The notes under the pieces: generated by a model | The model's database searches: none | Told to the model about the DNA's origin: nothing | What the model saw: the letters and a program-made list of their open reading frames with translations, nothing else | Source: Anoplopoma fimbria | Taxonomy: Eukaryota; Chordata; Actinopteri; Perciformes; Anoplopomatidae | Assembly: GCF_027596085.1 (NCBI RefSeq) | Contig: NC_072467.1 | Coordinates: 13,447,976-13,511,975 of the forward strand | DNA length: 64,000 nucleotides | Reading direction: 5' to 3' | Position numbers and translations under genes: made by a program | Part shown: one piece after another, positions 1 through 13,377 of the stretch | Layout of the letters: the number at the start of each line of letters is the position of its first letter | How positions within the stretch are numbered: position 1 is the stretch's first letter

Positions 1-1650
1 GCAAGCCTTTGCACATCGGGGGCGAGACTAATAAACGACACAAAAATGTTTCGCATCAAAACCATACAGACCAGCAGCAAATTTGCAACAGTTGCAGCAC
101 TTCTCCAATAAAAGGGGGGAATAGACCCAGAGAAGTGTTTAGCAGTCTGTTTGAGCTAAACCGTTATATAGCCTTCACTGTAAGCTATTTTATTGAGTTT
201 CCTTTTCAGCAAAATGCTTTGAGTAAATTTGTGTTTCCTCTGGTAAACAGTTACGCAGTGTATATGTCTAGGGCTTGTATTGTGAAAGGTAAGAAAGGAA
301 GGAGTGGATCTGCTTCTGAGCTGCCTTTGTCAAGATTAGAATGAGTAATAAAGGTTGCCGTGTCTGTTCGAACTACAGAGCGTCCGTGTTTTTGTCCTAC
401 AATAAAAGTGTCTACAATAAAAGTGCAGGATGAAATAAAAAAGATCTGGCTTTTTGCTGTGTAAAATTTAACTCATACTATTTGTGTTTTTCAAAAACTC
501 GTGAAAAAAACCACAGTTTGAATAAGTATAAGTTGCTGTCATTTGAACATTTTGTACATTCCTGATAGAGACATTTAGGACACCAAAGACTAAATCTTTA
601 AAGGATTAGTTCAACATTTTTGGGAATATGCTTATTCAATTTCTGTGTAAAACAGATCAGTCACATAACCCTTTTAAAAAATGTGTCTTTGGTTTATGTT
701 CAAATTACACCAACACATTCTTCTATGCTTGTTGGCACAATTAAATATATTAATAAAAATGACCAAGATCTAAAAAGTGTATCATAAAAAATGTGGCTCA
801 AAAAGCCACATTTTTTATCCAGTTTTTAGCCAATAAAACTGCATACAAAGATAATTTATGACAGCTTCTAGACAACCACAACACTGACTCATGCACGAAC
901 GGATGAAACTATGAATTTCTCTGGTTGGAAAACTGAAGAAACATTAGACCCTTTATACATTAATGTGGAATTTTTATTATACCATTACCACACAGGCATC
1001 AATGTTGTCATCTAAGTATATTTCCAAAAAGTAGCTACTCATTTTCACAGAAAATTTCATAAATATTGGGCCATTCGTTTTCACTATGTTGTCGATACAA
1101 AGTTGACAACTAATAGAGACGGTTCATCAACTGGGGACTATCAAAATCCACATTTTGTTCACCTCCTCCTGGCTTATATACAATATTCTGATGCTCTATT
1201 TGTATAAAGCTGATAAACAATTTGAAGTATTATATAACATGTCAAGGGGGGTATCACAAAACTACTGGAATCCTCCGGTGTATTATACGTCCTCTGAGTC
1301 TGTCTCTCTGTCCTATATTACCATAATTCCTCACATTCCTGCGGTCCTGGGGCTAAGGCACTGCTGCCTCTGCATACTAAACTGCGTTACAAGGACTTTT
1401 CCAGGGAATACAAAGACCAGTATCAAAGATAATGACGCCTGGGATCAGCATCCCCACAGTGAGGTGAGAGGGGAAGATAGCAGTAACTACACATTTAAGT
1501 ATCATCTGTATTCCTACATGCATGTGTGCATATATCCAAGCATTGGAACCGGTTGTCTGTATACACAACCCACCCCTTCAACAGCTTCTTAAAGAGACAA
1601 ATTATCAATATTTTGAAACCTTATTTCATCTTAACCAGGTAGCAACCTCT
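1..1650. other. non-coding, nothing recognised
   Basis: AT-rich sequence with scattered AATAAA motifs and one hairpin (784-818). A 111-codon open frame at 9-344 has no recognisable domain. Confidence 0.5.
784..818. repeat. perfect hairpin, 15-bp arms
   Basis: ATAAAAAATGTGGCT, a 5-base loop, then its exact reverse complement. Confidence 0.9.
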
Positions 1651-1935
1651 GGTTTATGGTCTCAATCTCTAGTTTCAAGTCTTCTTCAATGCAGCATGAT
1701 GTTCATTTAGTAAATTATGGTCCACTTAGAGGAAAATAGACCATAAAGCGGATAATGCTTCAGGACGGGCTTACTGCGATTGACTGGTCGCTGCCGCTAT
1801 CAGAGCCATATAAGGGGTGAGAAAAAACATCATGGCTACGGCGAATTTGCCGAACCAGAGGCTTCATAACCGCAGTCCACAAAACAATGGGTGACGTCTC
1901 GATGACTATATCCACTTCTTATATACAGTCTAAGG
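1651..1935 (+). repeat. dispersed repeat family A, copy 1
   Basis: It runs from GGTTTATGGTCTCAATCTCT through ATGATGTTCATTTAGTAAAT to CACTTCTTATATACAGTCTA. The same order of blocks occurs at 25061-25565 and 28494-28864. There is no coding capacity. Confidence 0.8.
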
Positions 1936-4407
1936 TGTACATGTTTGTTGACAAGCATGTGAAATGATTTATGTTTATTTGGAAAGCTTGCTGATTCCCC
2001 TTTTTTCTGGGCCCTGTGTTTCGTATCTTTACAGCGGAGGTCGAGTTGTAAAGGTTAGAATGTGTTCATTTATTAGAATAAGACCCAAACAAATACAATT
2101 ATTGTGATTTTCCTTTAAAATTCAGTTAAATTCAATTTTAATTTGCTGTTACAATTTATCTCCAAATCGTTTGTCAATTTTAAAAGATTCCCCATTAAAA
2201 ATTGATTCTAAATACTGTACAGAATGGTTGCTTATTTCAGGATCTTCTCCGGTCCGCTGCACTGAGTCAAGAGTGTTGCAAATGATGGCAAGAAAGCAGA
2301 GTTTATGTGTATAAGATTATGGAGTTTTTATGTTTGAAAGAGTTTTAGCAACTGATTGCAATAATGTAAAAACACAATGGCAAAATGTAACATGTATTCA
2401 TGCTTCTTATAACTTGCACAAGTAAAGACTTTTTTACAAAATATATTTATTTCTCAATTCTCAGTGACCTCAAGCATAACATAATCAAGTTAAAAAGAAA
2501 AAAAATTGCCAGTTAAGTAAATAAAATCTGTAGGCTTTTCAACAAATCACACCCATTGACACCATGTCCTTGTCATGACACTATGTTTTAACTGGCCCAG
2601 TTTGAGCTGAAGTTGTGTTTGATGCTCTGTTTTGGGTTTATTGCTGTTGCTGGCTTTGAAAGCACCGCAATGTAATTAAGGCGACAGCTGACTGGAAGAA
2701 CAACACCAGGGAGGTGAAAGTTTTCTTTCAGTTCTATAACCGTCATTACAGTTGTTGTTGAATTATTCTTTCATTTTATTAAATTATTTCATTTTCAATT
2801 ACTGAAAGGGAAGTTGTGTAAATCCCATAGTGCTGTTATTTTTTCACAAGAAAAATAATTAAAATGAATTGTCATATTTGAATGCAATATCCATTCTTAT
2901 CTAGAAAAAAGTTTATAAAATTGATTTTTGTAAGTTGTAAATAGATTCACAATCTTACAAAATTAATAGGTATTTTCCTCCCGCCCCTACTTTTTGGGTA
3001 GCTCCTGAAATACAGTTTTATCTTTATTTCAGCTGGGCATCAACATCTATAGGCCGCATCCAACAGAAACCATCCATAGCCTCACCGCAATTCTGCATGG
3101 ATTCCATTTCCCCGCTATAATCACAGGGACCAGTGCAATGAACTGAGATCTGGTGACACATATGTGTCATAGATTTGTTTTTTTTGTATTTCTCGTCTGG
3201 TTCATTTTCCACAATTGGTTCAAACCAGGCACCGCCTGTCCCACTTCCTGCCTGGATGTCTGGAGATTCTGATTGGAGTAACACCCATTTCAGCCATCCA
3301 ATCCAGTCCAAGCAATCAAGACCACCTGTGATAAAAAGCTGGGGAGATGTTAGTTATGTGCTGATAGTTGTCATGAGGTTTCTTGACGTCTAGAAATGAG
3401 GCGCTTGTTTAGATGATTTTATTTATTAAAGTTTGCAGTAGCTCTTATTTAAAGATTCCTCTTTTGATAATTTATTTTGATAAAAAAAATTTTTTTTGGG
3501 GAGTTTTGTGAAACTTCTAAATTACTCGTCAATAAATAACAATTTTACCAATTCCAACTGGTTTATATGGGGTCCCCTTTCCACCAGCAAGCTGGGTTGT
3601 AACCAAGCTCGCTGTTAAACTGCAGCTTTTTTTTGTGTGGCGTGTGAGGTGAAAGAGAGTGAGATACAATTTCCTTCTGTACAAACAAATTTCTTAACGT
3701 AGGGGTCAACTGACAGCTGCGTGTGATGTTCTGGTTATTGAGCTCACAGGTGCTCAGTCCTGAGGAGACCTCTAATCAGGACACATAAGTGAGAACACCT
3801 GTTTTGGCGTTCAGAGGGCATGTAGGACCTTTTGGTTCTGCACAGGTGTGTCATTCTTTCTCTGTCAGGCAGTGAATGAATTCTGCAACAGCGTATAAGT
3901 TTAGGAGGTAACTGAAAATTACAGGATAGAAATTTTACAGGGAAAGAACAGGTGCAAAAAGTAGGATAAACAAAGGCTGAATTCCATTTAGTTGCTTTAG
4001 TTTTAGTGTCTCTTTCGAAAAAAGAACTTTTTTGTATTCAGATGTGTATGTTTTTACCCTTTACATCAAGTAAGTAAGGGTAGGTTATTAAAGTGTGTTA
4101 ACATGCAGCATACTTAGAAACAGTGCAGAGTTATTATTTTAGGTCAAGATGTTTAATCATCATTTTTAGAATAATATTTACTATAAGACTGAGTTTGATG
4201 GTCAACATTATTGAACAATTTTAGCGTGTCAGGGATATATCCGTATTGGCACATATTCCACTATGTTGTCCTATAAAGCCCTTTTCCAACTGGACAAAAA
4301 AAAAAAGCATTTAACACCCACTAACACCTGTCTATGTCTTCAGTGGTAAAGGTTCGAATTATTTAGATTTTTTTCAAATAATTATAAAATATGTAGAAAA
4401 GCGTATT
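1936..4407. other. non-coding, nothing recognised
   Basis: AT-rich. A 95-codon minus frame at 3024-3311 (FEPIVENEPDEKYKKNKS and Cys-rich after it) resembles nothing I know and has no supporting splice signals that I could defend. Confidence 0.4.
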
Positions 4408-4700
4408 TACCCCTGAATGGTGCCATCAAGCTTCTCCACCAAGCCATTTGTTTGCGGGTGATATGGTGCCTAGAGGCGTCTGGCATTGCTAAGCTTTGCA
4501 CACAAGTCCAGGGCTAGAATATAAAAATCTAAATTAAAATGAACATACATTTTTTTTATACCGGGCCAGTAATTCCATTGAACTATCCCATCCTTCGTCC
4601 AACTCCACAGTGAGCCCCGATATCACCGTTGTGGAACTCCACAAAGATTTGGTTCGCTTTGTGTGGAGTAAGAACCTGTCGCGTATGATGAGGGCCTAAA
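4408..4700 (-). pseudogene. retroelement integrase relic
   Basis: On the minus strand, 4640-4560 reads EFHNGDIGAHCGVGRRMG, like an integrase H2C2 zinc-binding region. The stretch about 4520-4408 reads APYHPQTNGLVEKLDGTIQG, the conserved end of an integrase catalytic core (YHPQTNGLVE). In-frame stops and a large internal deletion separate them. It belongs to the Ty3/gypsy-like or Ginger/KRBA2-like integrase group. No LTRs were recognised. Confidence 0.6.
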
Positions 4701-7700
4701 CACAGACACACACAGTGGAAGCAAACAAAACTAACACAGGAGGTGACGATAGTGAGTCCAAAAGCAAATCATAAGACACAAATGAAACAAAAATCCACAA
4801 GCTGCCAAATCCAAAAATGACTAACAGTGAATTTCAAAGTCCAGAAATGAGTAAACCACAAATAAAAAAGGGATCAGGTATACGGGATAAGTAGAACAAA
4901 GGCACAAGGGATAAAGCCAGGAAACATGGCAGACGAACAGGTGGGCATATACAAGGGGAGGCCGAGAGCTTATCGGTGGAAGCTACGAAAGGAACAGAGA
5001 AAGGCTGACAAAACTTGTACAACTCAGGTGAAATACACAAAAGTAGGGAAAAACACAAAGAGGACAGGAAGTCAAACAAACACAATACACAAGAAGCAGG
5101 GGACTTACAAACTAAACAAAACCCAAGATCATAATTTCTGCAGCACTCGTAATAAAAGACGTTCCCCATCCGCAGGATTGTATTTCGTAATGAAATCTCA
5201 ATTAAAAACTCAATAACACAAAGAATCCCGTTCTGTTGTGTGGTTTACTTTACTTAGTAGCTCGACCACTCTTTTAAGAACGTTATGTCCGCTCATTTTT
5301 GGTGGAATTTGAAGGGTAGATGTTTTTTTTTTTTTTTTGTTTGGTTTTATTTCTTCAGCACTGCTTTTTTTTTTTTTTTTTTCGAGTCTGTGAAGCATTT
5401 AATAAACATGTTTTTGAAAAGTGCTATGTAAATAAAGTTTGTCATTATAGTCTTAACATAATTAAGAAAAAGTGGGCGTGGACATTATACATTTGAAAAG
5501 CATTGCAATATAAATGCTCTTTTCTAAGAAACGCCAAAGGTAACCACTTGTTTTAGATCACCCCAAAACAAAATGTTACATGGACGCTGACGTAACGTTA
5601 CTAAATTAACATTGGACTGTAAGAGGTCAACTTTATTAGCTTGGTTCGCCAGAGCAGCAAACTCAGGTCATGTTATGTTTTAGTGCAGTCAAATCCAACT
5701 CGATGCGATCTTGCAAGGAATATAATTTCTTACTTTTTTTCCCGTGGTCGGCTGTGATGTAGTGCTCACGTATAAAATTATGGATGGCTGACCAATCTGG
5801 TGACAGAGGCAACAACATCTGCTGGTGCTAGATGAACAAGAAGCATGCACACATGTGGAAACCAGTTAGTTTGGAAACCAGTTGGGACAAAGCACCGGCC
5901 GCCCGGGCAGCTGCCCCACTGTTGTGGCTTATTGGCGGCTCTCACTCCTTCTTTCGAGGACTTTAAAACAGGAAAATACAAAAACAGTGGTGGTGCTCGT
6001 TGTCTTTTCTAGTTTGTCTTCAGGATCCTGAAGAAGAAGGTCTTCAGCACACACCAGCTTTCTGGTTTCTGTTGGTATCGGAGGGTAATTTCAGCAAAGA
6101 CTCGGTCCAGTTGGTGTTATCTCTCGGCAGATCAGACTCTGGAGGGTCACTGTCAGCCATTTATTCCCCAGCGGCTTCTTCAGACTTGGGATTCCGTTTC
6201 TGTTGTTGTAAAAGTAACATTAGCGAAGACAACAACAACATTTTCTCCGACATCTCCCAAAGTTGAGAGTAGCACAATGTAGTTCTTCCTCACTCTAGGT
6301 TCGTCACTGGTCAACGTATCCTAATACAATGTTTTGTATGATATCTTGCAAAAATGTACTCCTTATTTGCGTGTTTTCCAGTGACACATGTCAATTTCTG
6401 CTTGTTACATGCAAACAGTCTTCTCAAAATAAATGTCCATCTTCATAGGAAGCAACTGGTTAGGTCCAGGCGACAAAACACTTAGGTTTAGGAAGATATT
6501 GTGAAATACTTAATTAGTTTTAGGGAAAGATTGTCTTTTGGGTTTAAATGACTACAGAAGTACTGTTACTTAAGTACGTAAGTCACGTGACAACTAAATC
6601 CAAGGTTAACATCTGGTTTACATGGATAAATAACAGTAGTCCTGGCTGAAAGATCTCTGATTGTTAGACCAATCCACCTACTGCCAGCCCTGTGTGGGCT
6701 TTTGCGGTCATATAACTTCCTTGATCATGATTACGTCGATAACATACCAAATAATTGTGTGGGATGTCTACTGGATGTGACAAGTCTGCACTGGGTAAGA
6801 AAATATTTTGCAAGCTGCGCCCCAGAAACACAGAGTGCATCTGTAACAACTTCAGGCATTTTTCACACTTTGAAAATCAGTGTTGAATGTTGAATTTTCC
6901 TTTTTAAAACTTGTTGGGCAATGTTGAGCTCCAACTCCTTCATATGTCATTGGGACCCAACCGCTTCAGCTGTGAAAGCCATGGTGCATTTGTTATCAGG
7001 CACAGCTTTCAAGCAATTACTGTGCTAACAAGGTTATATGACCCAGATTAAATAACATGTAAATCTGAACCACAATCCCCAGAGAGGACTGTGTTCAGGC
7101 AGCCAGTCTGTACATGAACATCTAGCTCATGCATCATGTGAAAATGCAGCTCCCTCTGGTGTCGCTTCTCGCCGAGAATTTCTCCAAAGTTCCTGTTTTA
7201 TTCAGGGGTTCCATCCCAGCATGCTCTCTGCCAACTGTCAGCCAGTCCCCGTGGGGTTCGGCTCCATCTAGTTAACTCTGCCAGCTCTGCTGGACAGCTG
7301 AGAGCGACCAGGGGAGCTCAAAGCTGCTCCAATTTGCCAGCAGGTGTGAAATATTCATGATCTCATCTGCATAAGTCAATCTATTCTCGGCACCTTCCGC
7401 AGCACTTTCTTAAAATACACACAGTCCGTGCCTTTTACTGGAGGTGCCAAAAAAAACATCTTTAAAAAGATGATTAGTAATGAATGAATGATTACGGCCA
7501 CACTTGGTCTTCTTTTCATGTGTTCCTTTACATTCGGTAGCAATGCGTATTTGTGTTAAATGCATTATTTCTCGTTTTTGTTTTGTTTCACCCTCAAGAT
7601 CACAAACAAGTCAGTAACTCCCAGCTCAGAAGAGAATAGATCTCCACGATGGTACCATTAGCGAGCCTGAGCAATTACAGTATATGTGTGTGCGCACGTT

Positions 7701-8318
7701 TGTCTGAATCGTAGTTGATGTTTGTTGTTGGAATCCCATTGGCAGTGATGCGGTTGGCTGACTTAAGTGATTATGCTTTCTACCGTTCCAACTAAGTGGT
7801 TCTTACTGTTGGGATGGCCTCAGTACTATCCACTCCCGCCCAGCTCACTTTCAAACACAATTGTGCAGATGTAATGGTGTCTCCATTTAGAGTAGACAGT
7901 GAAAATGGTTTTGGTTGCCTTTCTTCTCTTGTAATAAGCTCCATAATAGCGCAACCTCATTCGTTCATTCACCCTCTCCTTGATATCCAATTACCCTCCG
8001 GCTTTACTTGGTTCTGACTAACAGCTGTGGCCCACATGCACTTTTGGGGCTTTACGCTTCTGCTGCACCTGCCGTTACCAAGCAACCAAAAACCAGCCCA
8101 TCGATGATGGCGATAACGTTGCGGTAATTTAGCAGTAAGCCTCACTGACCGGACTGAAGAAAGTGAAACCAAAGAAATTGATTTTCAGCAGCGTAAAGCA
8201 GATTTGTTTATACTCGCTCTTGTAGCGCTGATTGCGTGCAAGCTAGGAGCACGCAAAAAGGTGTTTATGCTCAGCATGCTGCTTGTTACATTATTTCTCA
8301 GAAAAGCCAGAGGGGGCG
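4701..8318. other. non-coding, nothing recognised
   Basis: It contains poly-T tracts near 5325 and 5370 and a short LINE tail. A minus-strand frame below about 6160 begins MADSDPPESDLPRDNTNW but is short and unassigned. Confidence 0.4.
5400..5446 (+). mobile_element. short LINE 3'-end fragment
   Basis: TTGAAAAGTGCTATGTAAAT followed by AAAGTTTGTCATTAT, like a fish LINE tail. Confidence 0.4.
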
Positions 8319-8760
8319 TAATAATAATAATAATACTTTAATTTTATATAGTGCTTTTCTAGATACCCAAAGACGCTTTACATAGGGCGAAGACAAACAA
8401 AACAAAAAAGAACACAAAGGAGCAAACAAAACAAACAAACAGAACATTTTAAAAAAAAAGAAAACTGGAGAAGCTGTGCGGAATGAGTCATGTAGTGGAG
8501 AGTAGGGAGGGAAAGGAGGCAGGGGTTAGCAGGTGAGGGCGAGTTTGAAGAGGTGGATTTTGAGAGCTTGTTTGAATGATGATAGGGTGGGAGCCTGACG
8601 GATGTGGATGGGGAGGGCGTTCCAGAGGGAGGGTGCAGCAACTGAGAAGGCCCTGCCACCCCAGGTCCGGCGCTTGGTCCTGATGGTCTTCAGGCGGTCC
8701 TGAGGCAACGGGTTGGGGCGTGGAGGGGGAGGAGGTCTGAAAGGTAGGGAGGGGCCAGCA
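8319..8760 (-). mobile_element. 5'-truncated non-LTR retrotransposon, 3' end
   Basis: Read on the minus strand, an ORF encodes RRTWGGRAFSVAAPSLWNAL and then IRQAPTLSSFKQALKIHLF, ending at 8526. This is the C-terminal tail typical of L2/CR1-group fish LINE polyproteins. It is followed by an untranslated tail with AAAGCACTATATAAAATTAA and (ATT)n. The reverse transcriptase and endonuclease are absent, consistent with 5' truncation. The upper limit near 8760 is approximate. Confidence 0.75.
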
Positions 8761-10468
8761 AAAACAAACAAAATGAACTGTTTAGAATAAAAAAAACACA
8801 GAGTGTAACCCAATGACTATATGTGTAACCGGCAAAAAGCCATAATCAAACCTCCACTATGCCGAGGAGGGATTGTAATTATCTGTTAACTCATAGCTCA
8901 TATTCATGGACTAATTGTTGTCTTTGTACAAGCCCCGTAAAGAAAAAAATCCAGTATTAAGTGCATTATAAAGAAACTAAGGTTGAATATCCTGTAAAAC
9001 AATTTAGTTTGGCTGTAAAATATTTACTCGAATGTAGACTTTTAAGGCCTCCAGTGCTAAAGCGTCTAAAAGCCAATTGGCCGCCTTTGTTGAATCCCTA
9101 AACATGTAAATTGGGTTTTTTATGAGTAAACTATTTACAGACAGTCACATCTGAAAAGCTTCCACGCACCAAGTTACAAATATTCTGAGGTGCATGATCA
9201 AGTCCCGCGACCATTTGCGGGATACTTCAAGCATGACGCACAGGCCGTGATAACGTATTTTTTTCTCTCGCCGGCTTCACTACGCCGACCATAAACTATT
9301 CTCCAACTCGATTTTTCATCTTTAGTTCGGGTGACCCTTCAATGGAATGTTGGATGACATTGGACAGGGTGAGGTAAGTATACAAAATAACAAAAAACTG
9401 ATCTAGACTGGTCTTACAGAATAATAAAACATATCCGTTGGCTGTGATTGGCTGTTCCTCGTCACATGATGGTTGGACTATTTTTTTTTTTGATCTCGGG
9501 TTCGAAGCCGTCGATTGCTCAATCAGGTTTGCCTCCATTTTACTGTAAACATTTGACTGAATGAATTAAGCAGGTCTCTCCCTGGTTGAATGTGGTGTCC
9601 CTAGTGATCTGTTTTTAAATGGGGATGAATAAACAGCACGAAGCAACAGTGTGTGGGAGTGCATTCAAATTGAGCCGTAGCTCGACACCTACACGTCTGC
9701 ATAAGCAGAATTAACAGCGCGCCTAACTGTAACTGACAGCATTTATGACGAGGGCGTCCAAATACAGCCCCTCTCTCAATCCAACTCCAACACCTTGATA
9801 CATTATGAGAGACGAATTTGAAGTTTATGTTAAATAGTCATTTGGGGTTTTGAAATGTCTTATTCTTGTTTTTATTGAACTCTGACTTCAGAGGTCTGTT
9901 GAGATCGTCTCTCAAAGACTCCTGGATAAAACCAGCAGCAGAATGGCGTTACATGAGGCAACGCAGGATCAATATTCACAGAAAGTAGAAGAGTAAGGGA
10001 AGAAGACCATGCCAGTTTCTTTATTTGATCTTCCTTCGCTCTTCGTGAACTATTGTTCCCACTTTGAATCTGAATAATGATATTGTCAGGGGTAGGAAGT
10101 CGGTTGTCCTTCAGCAATAAACACATTTTAATCGTCCCTCGTCATTTCTAGTCAGTCACTTGTGAGGCTAAGAATATATTTTGAGTTGAGATTTACGTCT
10201 TTTGAGTTTGTCTGGCTGATAAACTGTTTCTAAAACATTCCAATCACAAGCTGGGTTACTGAATAATGGATTTACAAACGGAATATAAATGAATGAAGAT
10301 GATCATTTTTAACAAATTTCTCACCACAAAAATGGTTAATGTGCATTCAGTTTCAAATCAGTCAAGTTCACTTTACAAACCTTGGTTTTAATCAAAAAAA
10401 AAAAAAAAAAAAACACATTTCCATTCCCCAACTCCTCAAATTGCTTCAAACTTAAACTTGCATTATTT

Positions 10469-10541
10469 CTACTGGCCATCAGGGGGCAATTCTTCTGGTT
10501 GCAAAAAATGAGTCTGATTGTATAGAATTGTGTAGATGAGA
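10469..10541 (+). repeat. dispersed repeat family A, fragment
   Basis: It contains TTCTGGTTGCAAAAAATGAG and GTCTGATTGTATAG, matching the outer part of the copy near 25.48-25.56 kb in reverse complement. Confidence 0.45.
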
Positions 10542-10751
10542 ACAGGGTTAAAGCTCCCTATTAGTCCTCTGCCTTAGTGAATCTATTTTAATATTTTATT
10601 GAAAAAAAGAATTGCAAATTTGCATCACTGCCGCTATGAATAGTTTTGATGCAAAACATTGGCAGCCAAGTATTTTTTATATTTTCATGTTGTTTACTCG
10701 GCATGCCTTCGGTTTGTAAAGGCCTTAACAACGTTAACCCTTTCACAGTGT

Positions 10752-10960
10752 GTGGTCACCTAAAAAGGTCTTATTCAGCATTCAGTTGTACTTAGCTCCA
10801 CCCTCTAGTGACACGTTTTGGTGGACCAAGCTGGGCGACGGACGAAAACCAAGATGGCGACGGACAAAAATTCTAACTCATAGCTTCAAAACCTTAGTGA
10901 TGAGCTATGTAATGAGTGATGTTGCGTAGACTACTTCCACTTCTTATACACAGTCTATGG
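10752..10960 (+). repeat. dispersed repeat family A, shorter variant
   Basis: It shares TTAGCTCCACCCTCTAG, AACCAAGATGGCGACGG and CACTTCTTATACACAGTCTA with the copy at 53769-53956. Confidence 0.7.
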
Positions 10961-11581
10961 TACCAGTATAGTGCGTACTGGTGCATACATGGAGGTGCAA
11001 GGGAACAAGGTGTAACATTAGGGAATAAGAGAGTTACAATGTGGGAAATTAAAACTAATTATTCAGAATACTGTATTACAATTACTGAGCAACGATAATA
11101 GATGTTTGTGGGGAAGATAGGGTAATGAGTTCGGTAGCACTTTATGAACCTGCTGTAGTTTATTTCTAAATGCTCATGTACTATTAATTTACACTAGAGG
11201 GGTACTGATGATAACAGAACCCGGATGGGAAAACTTCATACCTCATGAATAACCGCAAAGCACAATTTTGCATCGACATAGACAAAAAAGTTGGACAGTC
11301 TACATCATCTATCGGTCTATCAATCTAACCTGCAAATTCAGCATGATATTTTTTACAGGTTTACAGCTCAGAAAAGAAGACAACTAATGGTTTGCACTAT
11401 TGCAGGAGCAGGCCTAAATTATTGAAATGAAGAAAAAAAAAAGACAATTAAAGAGTATAAATTAAATTTAAATATATTTAACAAATATTAGACATAAAAA
11501 AATGATTTGTGTATTGCTCAATCACACACGCGTGCGTCAGTAATTGCCATGGAAACAGAACGCTGACCCGACCAGGTAAGG

Positions 11582-11589
11582 TATAAAAG
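11582..11589 (+). promoter_or_regulatory. TATA box of the unrecognised plus-strand gene
   Basis: TATAAAAG lies about 200 bp before an ATG in good Kozak context (GAAAATGG at 11781). A start of transcription near 11612 would give a 5' UTR of about 170 bases without an intron. This placement is inferred from the motif and spacing only. Confidence 0.6.
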
Positions 11590-12960
11590 GGACTGAGACC
11601 ATTCTGATCCCTCTCTTTGCACTTGGACTTGGACACGAGTTGGAAACCTCTTGTGAACTCAATCTGTGAAAAGCAAACTCTTGGAGATTTTAACCTCTGG
11701 CGAAAATCTACTTAATAACTTGTTGGAAAACAAAACTACTACAAAACTCGATTGTTGTTTGGAAACAGAGAAGCCTGAAAATGGCCCTCAGTCTTCAACT
11801 TGTCACGGTGGAGCAGCTGCCGATGGGGGTCCGCCATGAGCTGGACATTTATCCTGATGGGAAGACAATTTTTCTATTTTTTTTATCATCTAACTATTAA
11901 TTTATCTCCCTATAATCATTTAAAATGTCCCCATTGTAGAAATCAGTGCAACTTTTTGAGTTTAAAAGTGAACAGTTCACATAATGTTAATCAGGCCTGT
12001 TGGAAAAACACAGATTTGGTGAAATGAGACACTCTCTCACGATTTTTCCATTTAAAATGATTATTTGAGGGAAAGACTGTCTTATTTATCGCGGAAAATC
12101 TGTGGAACGTGAATACAATTAGTGTAGGGATTTGAAAACCCTGTTATTTTGCTTTGAAGGCATCAAATCTTGGACATTTAACCTCAAAATTACAAAAGAA
12201 AAAGATGGCGCCCGGGCCAATTTTCATAAAATGCTAAAAAAATATATTGTAGCTGGTTACCATGGCAACCATGGAACTCATAGGCGCGAACGCCAGTACG
12301 CACAGCGTGTGCAGGTGTAGCTTAATCAAACCGGGGCTCGATGCGACCCTTTGCTTTGATTGTTGAAGCTCGACTTATGAATATCTGTTCCTTTTAGTTT
12401 CTCGTATTAATACACTTGTTTCTAACATTTAACACTGAAATGCGCTCTGCTCGTCGGTGTGGTATTTAGTCTTCGAGGGACAAGAGCGCACATGCTGCGT
12501 CCAGGATGAGACCATCTCCTCCACGCGCGGTTACATGTAGCTCGCAAACTGGAATAATATAGTTATATACTTAAGAGGTTACTTGGGTCATTTTGGATAA
12601 ATGTACAGTAGTGTGCATATTAAGTACATCCAAGCTGCTCGTTGAAAACCGTCGGTTGTTTTGTCCACAAAAATACTGCAGTCCTAACACGTGTTTGGTG
12701 CAGATCAAATGTCTTTCAGACAGAGCTTGTGCTCGCGTCCTTAGTAATAAACGTCTTTGCAGTTGGATTGTGAATCCAGATCAGAAAAGTGAGGAAAAAA
12801 AGAGTCGTGAGTAAAAGCATGTAGAGTGCCTCGTCTCCTCGTCCAACAAGTGTCGTTTATGTGCCCCTTCTGATTAGGAGCCTTTGTAATGGACCCAACA
12901 CTGTTTGAGACATATACTTAAATGAGTTATAATAAGTATAATAACGTGAATAATGACAAT

Positions 12961-13018
12961 AGTACAGTACAATACAATCATTTAGCAGACGCTTTTATCC
13001 AAAGCGACTTACAATAAG
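12961..13018 (+). repeat. fragment of an older teleost interspersed repeat
   Basis: It contains AGACGCTTTTATCCAAAGCG and ACTTACAATAAG, a segment I recognise as recurrent in many fish genomes. The SINE at 13019 is inserted into it. Confidence 0.5.
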
Positions 13019-13377
13019 CTGCACGGTGGTGTAGTGGTTAGCACTGTCGCCTCACAGCAAGAGGAGCCAGGGTTCAATTCCCGGGCTGGACAACCTTCTG
13101 TGTGGAGTTTGCATGTTCTCCCTGTGTCAGCGTGGGTTCTCTCCGGGTTCCTCCCACAGTCCAAAGACATGCAGCTTAGGTGCATTGAAGACTCTAAATT
13201 GCCCAAAATTGGTGTGGATGTGAGTGTGAATGGTTGTTTGTCTCTATATGTCAGCCCTGCGACAGACTGGCGAACTGTCCAGGGTGTACCCTGCCTTCGC
13301 CCATTGACAGCTGAGATCGGCTCCAGCACCCCTGCAACCCTTAACTGGATAAGCAGGTTACGGAAAATGGATGGATG
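13019..13377 (+). mobile_element. tRNA-derived SINE with L2-like tail
   Basis: The head has a tRNA-like A box (GTAGTGGTTAGC, about 13031) and B box (GGTTCAATTCC, 13071-13081). The body contains GTGTGGAGTTTGCATGTTCT. The 3' part (GACTGGCGAACTGTCCAGGG) is like the 3' end of teleost L2 LINEs and ends in a (GGAT)n-like tail. A perfect 13-bp target duplication, GACTTACAATAAG, lies at 13006-13018 and 13378-13390. Confidence 0.88.

Larger units (their letters stand above)
8761..11581. other. non-coding apart from repeat fragments
   Basis: It includes a poly-A run near 10395-10413 and the family A fragments. No gene-like frame was seen. Confidence 0.5.

Noticed and set aside
3024..3311. 95-codon Cys-containing minus frame
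   Set aside because: No recognised domain and no defensible splice or promoter context. It may be chance.
13019..13095. tRNA gene from A and B boxes
   Set aside because: The boxes belong to a SINE head. The sequence lacks a tRNA cloverleaf and continues into a SINE body with target duplications.
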